From Mycolicibacterium sp. TUM20985 (GTDB lineage Bacteria; Actinomycetota; Actinomycetes; Mycobacteriales; Mycobacteriaceae), in NCBI RefSeq assembly GCF_030295745.1, contig NZ_AP027291.1, forward strand, positions 1,054,001 to 1,118,000: a DNA stretch of 64,000 nucleotides. Reading direction: 5' to 3'. This document shows positions 61,845-64,000 of the stretch, in pieces (the first letter of the stretch is position 1; the number at the start of each line of letters is the position of its first letter). The translations under genes and the position numbers were made by a program. The notes under the pieces are model-generated. The model did not search any database. It was given only the letters and a program-made list of their open reading frames with translations, and was not told where the DNA came from.

Positions 61845-64000
61845 ATGGTCGCCGGCGACTTCGGCGCCGCCTACGCGGCCGCCCTGCGTCAGCATCTCGC
61901 GGAGCGGGACGAGGCGAGTCTCGCGTCGGGTCACGAACTCGGCCGCGGCGCATCCGAGGCGGGAATCCGTACGGCGGAGATCGTCGAATTCCATTTCGGC
62001 GTGGTGGCCGAGACCCCGGGGTCACCGACCGCGACCGCCTTGCCGTTCCTCCTCAGAACCCTCGCCGCCCTCGACTCGGCCACCCAGGGTTTCATCGACC
62101 GGGCGAGGCGTTACGAACAGCAACGCGCCAGGGCCGACGAACTCGAGGATCGCTCCGCGTTCCGAACGGCGTTGGTGAACTCCCTTCAGGAGGGGTTCTT
62201 CGTCGTCGACAAGGCGGGCACCATCATCGAGGTGAACGACGCCTTCGCTGCGATCACCGGGTGGGGGGCGGACGATCTGCCCTACCCATGGCCCTACCCG
62301 TGGCTGGTCGAGGAAGCCGGGGCGGGGCGCCGACTTGCTCAACTCGTCGAGCGGGGCAGTCTGCAGGCCGAAACGTCGATCAGACATCGAGACGGTCATC
62401 TTGCTTGGGCGGCACTGCGCATCAACTCGGTGACCGAGGTTGGCGATGATCGCGGCGCCTTCGTCGGCACGATCCGCGACGTCACCACCGAACGCGCATC
62501 CGAGATCCGCAGGAATGCCGTCGTTCGGCTCGCCACGGCGCTCGGCGTGGCCACCAGCCTCGACGAAGTGCTCGACGTGCTGTTGGACGTGGTCGCATCG
62601 GCCATCGAGGTGACCCGCGTGGTCGTCGCAATGTGGTCCCAAGCGGGCACGGACCCGTCGGTAAGGGTGTCCGGGTCAGCTGGATCAACCCTTTGGAAGG
62701 ACGTCGATCCGCTGCTTCGGGACGCTTTCGAGTCAGCGCGCGGCTGGCGTCCGCTGGCGGTCGAGGCGGTGGACGCGTCCGACGGGTCGGGTCGCTCGGC
62801 GGGCATGATGACCGTGCTGTCCGCGGCGGACGACACCGTGTTGTGGCTCGAGTATCCGGAAGCGAGGACGACGAGAGACGGGGATCGGATCCTGGTCGCG
62901 GCGTTGATCGGCCACCTGAGCCTGGCCGTCCAGCACGTGCGTCAGTTCGAGACTGCGAGGGAGGCGTCGCTGACCCTGCAGCGGACGATGACCCCGACCA
63001 CGAAGCCCCCGGTGGGGTTCGCGGTGCGGTACGAGCCGGCGGTCTCTCCATTCGAGATCGGCGGCGACTGGTACGACGTACTGACCATCGGTGACCGATA
63101 CATCGGCATCATCGTCGGCGATTGTGTGGGTAGCGGCCTGTCGGCCGCGGCGGTGATGGGACAACTTCGCAGCTCGGCCCGGGTGCTGCTGATCAACGGC
63201 ACGGCGCCCGGCCGGATCCTCGACGAACTCGACTCGGCGGCGGCCCTCATCGCCGGCGCCTATTGCGCGACCGTCTTCATCGGCATCATCGACACGGAGT
63301 CGGGGAAGATGTCCTACAGCAGCGCGGGTCACGTGCCCGCCCTGCTCGCGGTGCCAGGGGCGGCACCTGAGACGCTGACCGGCGCGACGTCGGTGCCGCT
63401 GGGGGTGCAGAGGTCCGGCCCACGACCGCAGGCGGCCAAGCTCCTGTCGCCGAGTTCGGTGTTGATGCTGTACACCGACGGGCTCGTCGAACGCCGAGAT
63501 GGGTTGATCGACAACGGAATCGAACAGGCGGGCCGAGTGCTCAGCGCCAACATCGACGCCCCGGCCGAAGCCGTCGCCGATGCCGTGCTGAGCGATCTGG
63601 CCCCGAGGGACGGCTTCGACGACGACGTCGCGATCGTCGTCTATCGGCGGCCGCCGGCACCGCTCGAGATCGACGTGCGGGCGACGCCCGATCAGCTGAG
63701 TGACATGAGGGGCCAGCTCACCAGGTGGTTGAAGGCGACCGGCATCCCCGAGGATCTCGCCGGGGACATCGTGCTCGTCGTCAACGAGGCGTGCACCAAT
63801 AGCATCGAACACGGATACCGCGCCACCAAGCCCGGGCGAATGCTGGTGTGCGCTGAGGCCAAGGGCCGCGGAATCTGCATTCGGATAACCGATTTCGGGT
63901 CGTGGAAGCTGCCCGATGCCAACCCGCGGATCCGCGGGCGCGGTGTCCCGCTGATGCGAGCCGTCAGCGGCGAGGTCACCCTCGACGGCACCTCCACGGG
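61845..64000 (+). CDS. Multidomain RsbU-like phosphatase with PAS, GAF and anti-sigma-kinase domains, 3' end outside window
   Basis: First 718 codons of a long gene with no stop before the window end. N-terminal RsbU-type helical domain (~1-85), PAS (~110-225, LQEGFFVVDKAGTIIEVNDAF), GAF (~240-370), SpoIIE/PP2C phosphatase (~385-605, with IGGDWYDV, VGDCVGSGLSAAAV, DDDVAIVV), then an HATPase_c domain of RsbW type (VVNEACTNSIEHGY, ITDFGSW) still incomplete. It combines the phosphatase and the serine kinase of a partner-switching pathway in one chain. ATG start; divergent from the STAS gene. Confidence 0.92.
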   Translation, partial: MVAGDFGAAYAAALRQHLAERDEASLASGHELGRGASEAGIRTAEIVEFHFGVVAETPGSPTATALPFLLRTLAALDSATQGFIDRARRYEQQRARADELEDRSAFRTALVNSLQEGFFVVDKAGTIIEVNDAFAAITGWGADDLPYPWPYPWLVEEAGAGRRLAQLVERGSLQAETSIRHRDGHLAWAALRINSVTEVGDDRGAFVGTIRDVTTERASEIRRNAVVRLATALGVATSLDEVLDVLLDVVASAIEVTRVVVAMWSQAGTDPSVRVSGSAGSTLWKDVDPLLRDAFESARGWRPLAVEAVDASDGSGRSAGMMTVLSAADDTVLWLEYPEARTTRDGDRILVAALIGHLSLAVQHVRQFETAREASLTLQRTMTPTTKPPVGFAVRYEPAVSPFEIGGDWYDVLTIGDRYIGIIVGDCVGSGLSAAAVMGQLRSSARVLLINGTAPGRILDELDSAAALIAGAYCATVFIGIIDTESGKMSYSSAGHVPALLAVPGAAPETLTGATSVPLGVQRSGPRPQAAKLLSPSSVLMLYTDGLVERRDGLIDNGIEQAGRVLSANIDAPAEAVADAVLSDLAPRDGFDDDVAIVVYRRPPAPLEIDVRATPDQLSDMRGQLTRWLKATGIPEDLAGDIVLVVNEACTNSIEHGYRATKPGRMLVCAEAKGRGICIRITDFGSWKLPDANPRIRGRGVPLMRAVSGEVTLDGTST

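Noticed and set aside
1..64000. CRISPR arrays, insertion sequences or transposases
   Set aside because: No regularly spaced repeats, no DDE or HUH transposase sequence and no IS-type terminal repeats were seen; the only mobile-element trace is the tRNA att duplication.

Overview
The window is high-GC chromosomal DNA from a fast-growing mycobacterium (Mycolicibacterium type). Two things support this. Gene order from about 1 to 19040 follows the M. tuberculosis Rv0973c-Rv0996 region: accA2-accD2-fadE13-Rv0976c homologue, rpmF, mprA-mprB-pepD-moaB2, mscL, Rv0990c-Rv0991c, fthC, galU, moeA1/glp, rimJ, Rv0996/glpR. An MspA-type porin, which slow growers lack, sits between moaB2 and mscL. No database search was run; identities come from motifs, protein reading and recalled synteny.

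Layout. 1-5400: minus-strand acyl-CoA carboxylase/dehydrogenase operon behind a strong palindromic operator. 5480-10466: secreted protein, ribosomal protein L32, and the MprAB envelope-stress system with its HtrA protease PepD; matching direct repeats (probable MprA boxes) precede mprA and pepD. 10593-11834: CRP-type palindrome, a 52-aa gene, then the MspA-type porin with terminator. 11848-14844: mscL, then a CpaB-like/Ruc chaperone pair behind a CIRCE-like element, an HNH nuclease and 5-formyl-THF cyclo-ligase. 14918-19036: galU-glp-rimJ-glpR, the gephyrin-like division module. 19088-20019: tRNA-Ala(CGC) followed by a second imperfect copy of its 3' half, bounding about 0.8 kb of decayed DNA: a scar of tRNA-targeted integration.

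20066-31215 is an accessory catabolic cluster: TetR regulator and partner gene, twin TetR-type operators, then a nearly gapless plus-strand set (Rieske oxygenase, two NTF2-fold proteins, P450, SDR, carboxymuconolactone decarboxylase-like protein, aldehyde dehydrogenase, third NTF2-fold protein, F420/LLM oxidoreductase, enoyl-CoA hydratase), ending in a broken SDR and a broken TetR gene. The substrate is unknown; this is the best candidate for an undescribed pathway.

31283-44304: two diguanylate-cyclase-type proteins, one degenerate, a methyltransferase, an N-truncated MFS transporter, class II aldolase, aldo-keto reductase, a full-length isocitrate lyase 2, a GT-C glycosyltransferase and a Ser/Thr kinase. 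44289-52628: a tightly overlapping minus-strand histidine-utilisation operon (hutH-hutU-M20 amidohydrolase-hutF-hutI-SDR-SRPBCC) with no hutG. 52727-57857: a broken flavin monooxygenase, a Tat-exported GH16 protein, a small secreted protein, and a ketosynthase lacking its catalytic Cys, convergent with a wax-ester synthase. 57914-64000: a phospho-signalling block (response regulator, CHASE3 histidine kinase, receiver-SpoIIE phosphatase, STAS protein, multidomain RsbU-like phosphatase/kinase cut by the window end), probably controlling an alternative sigma factor.
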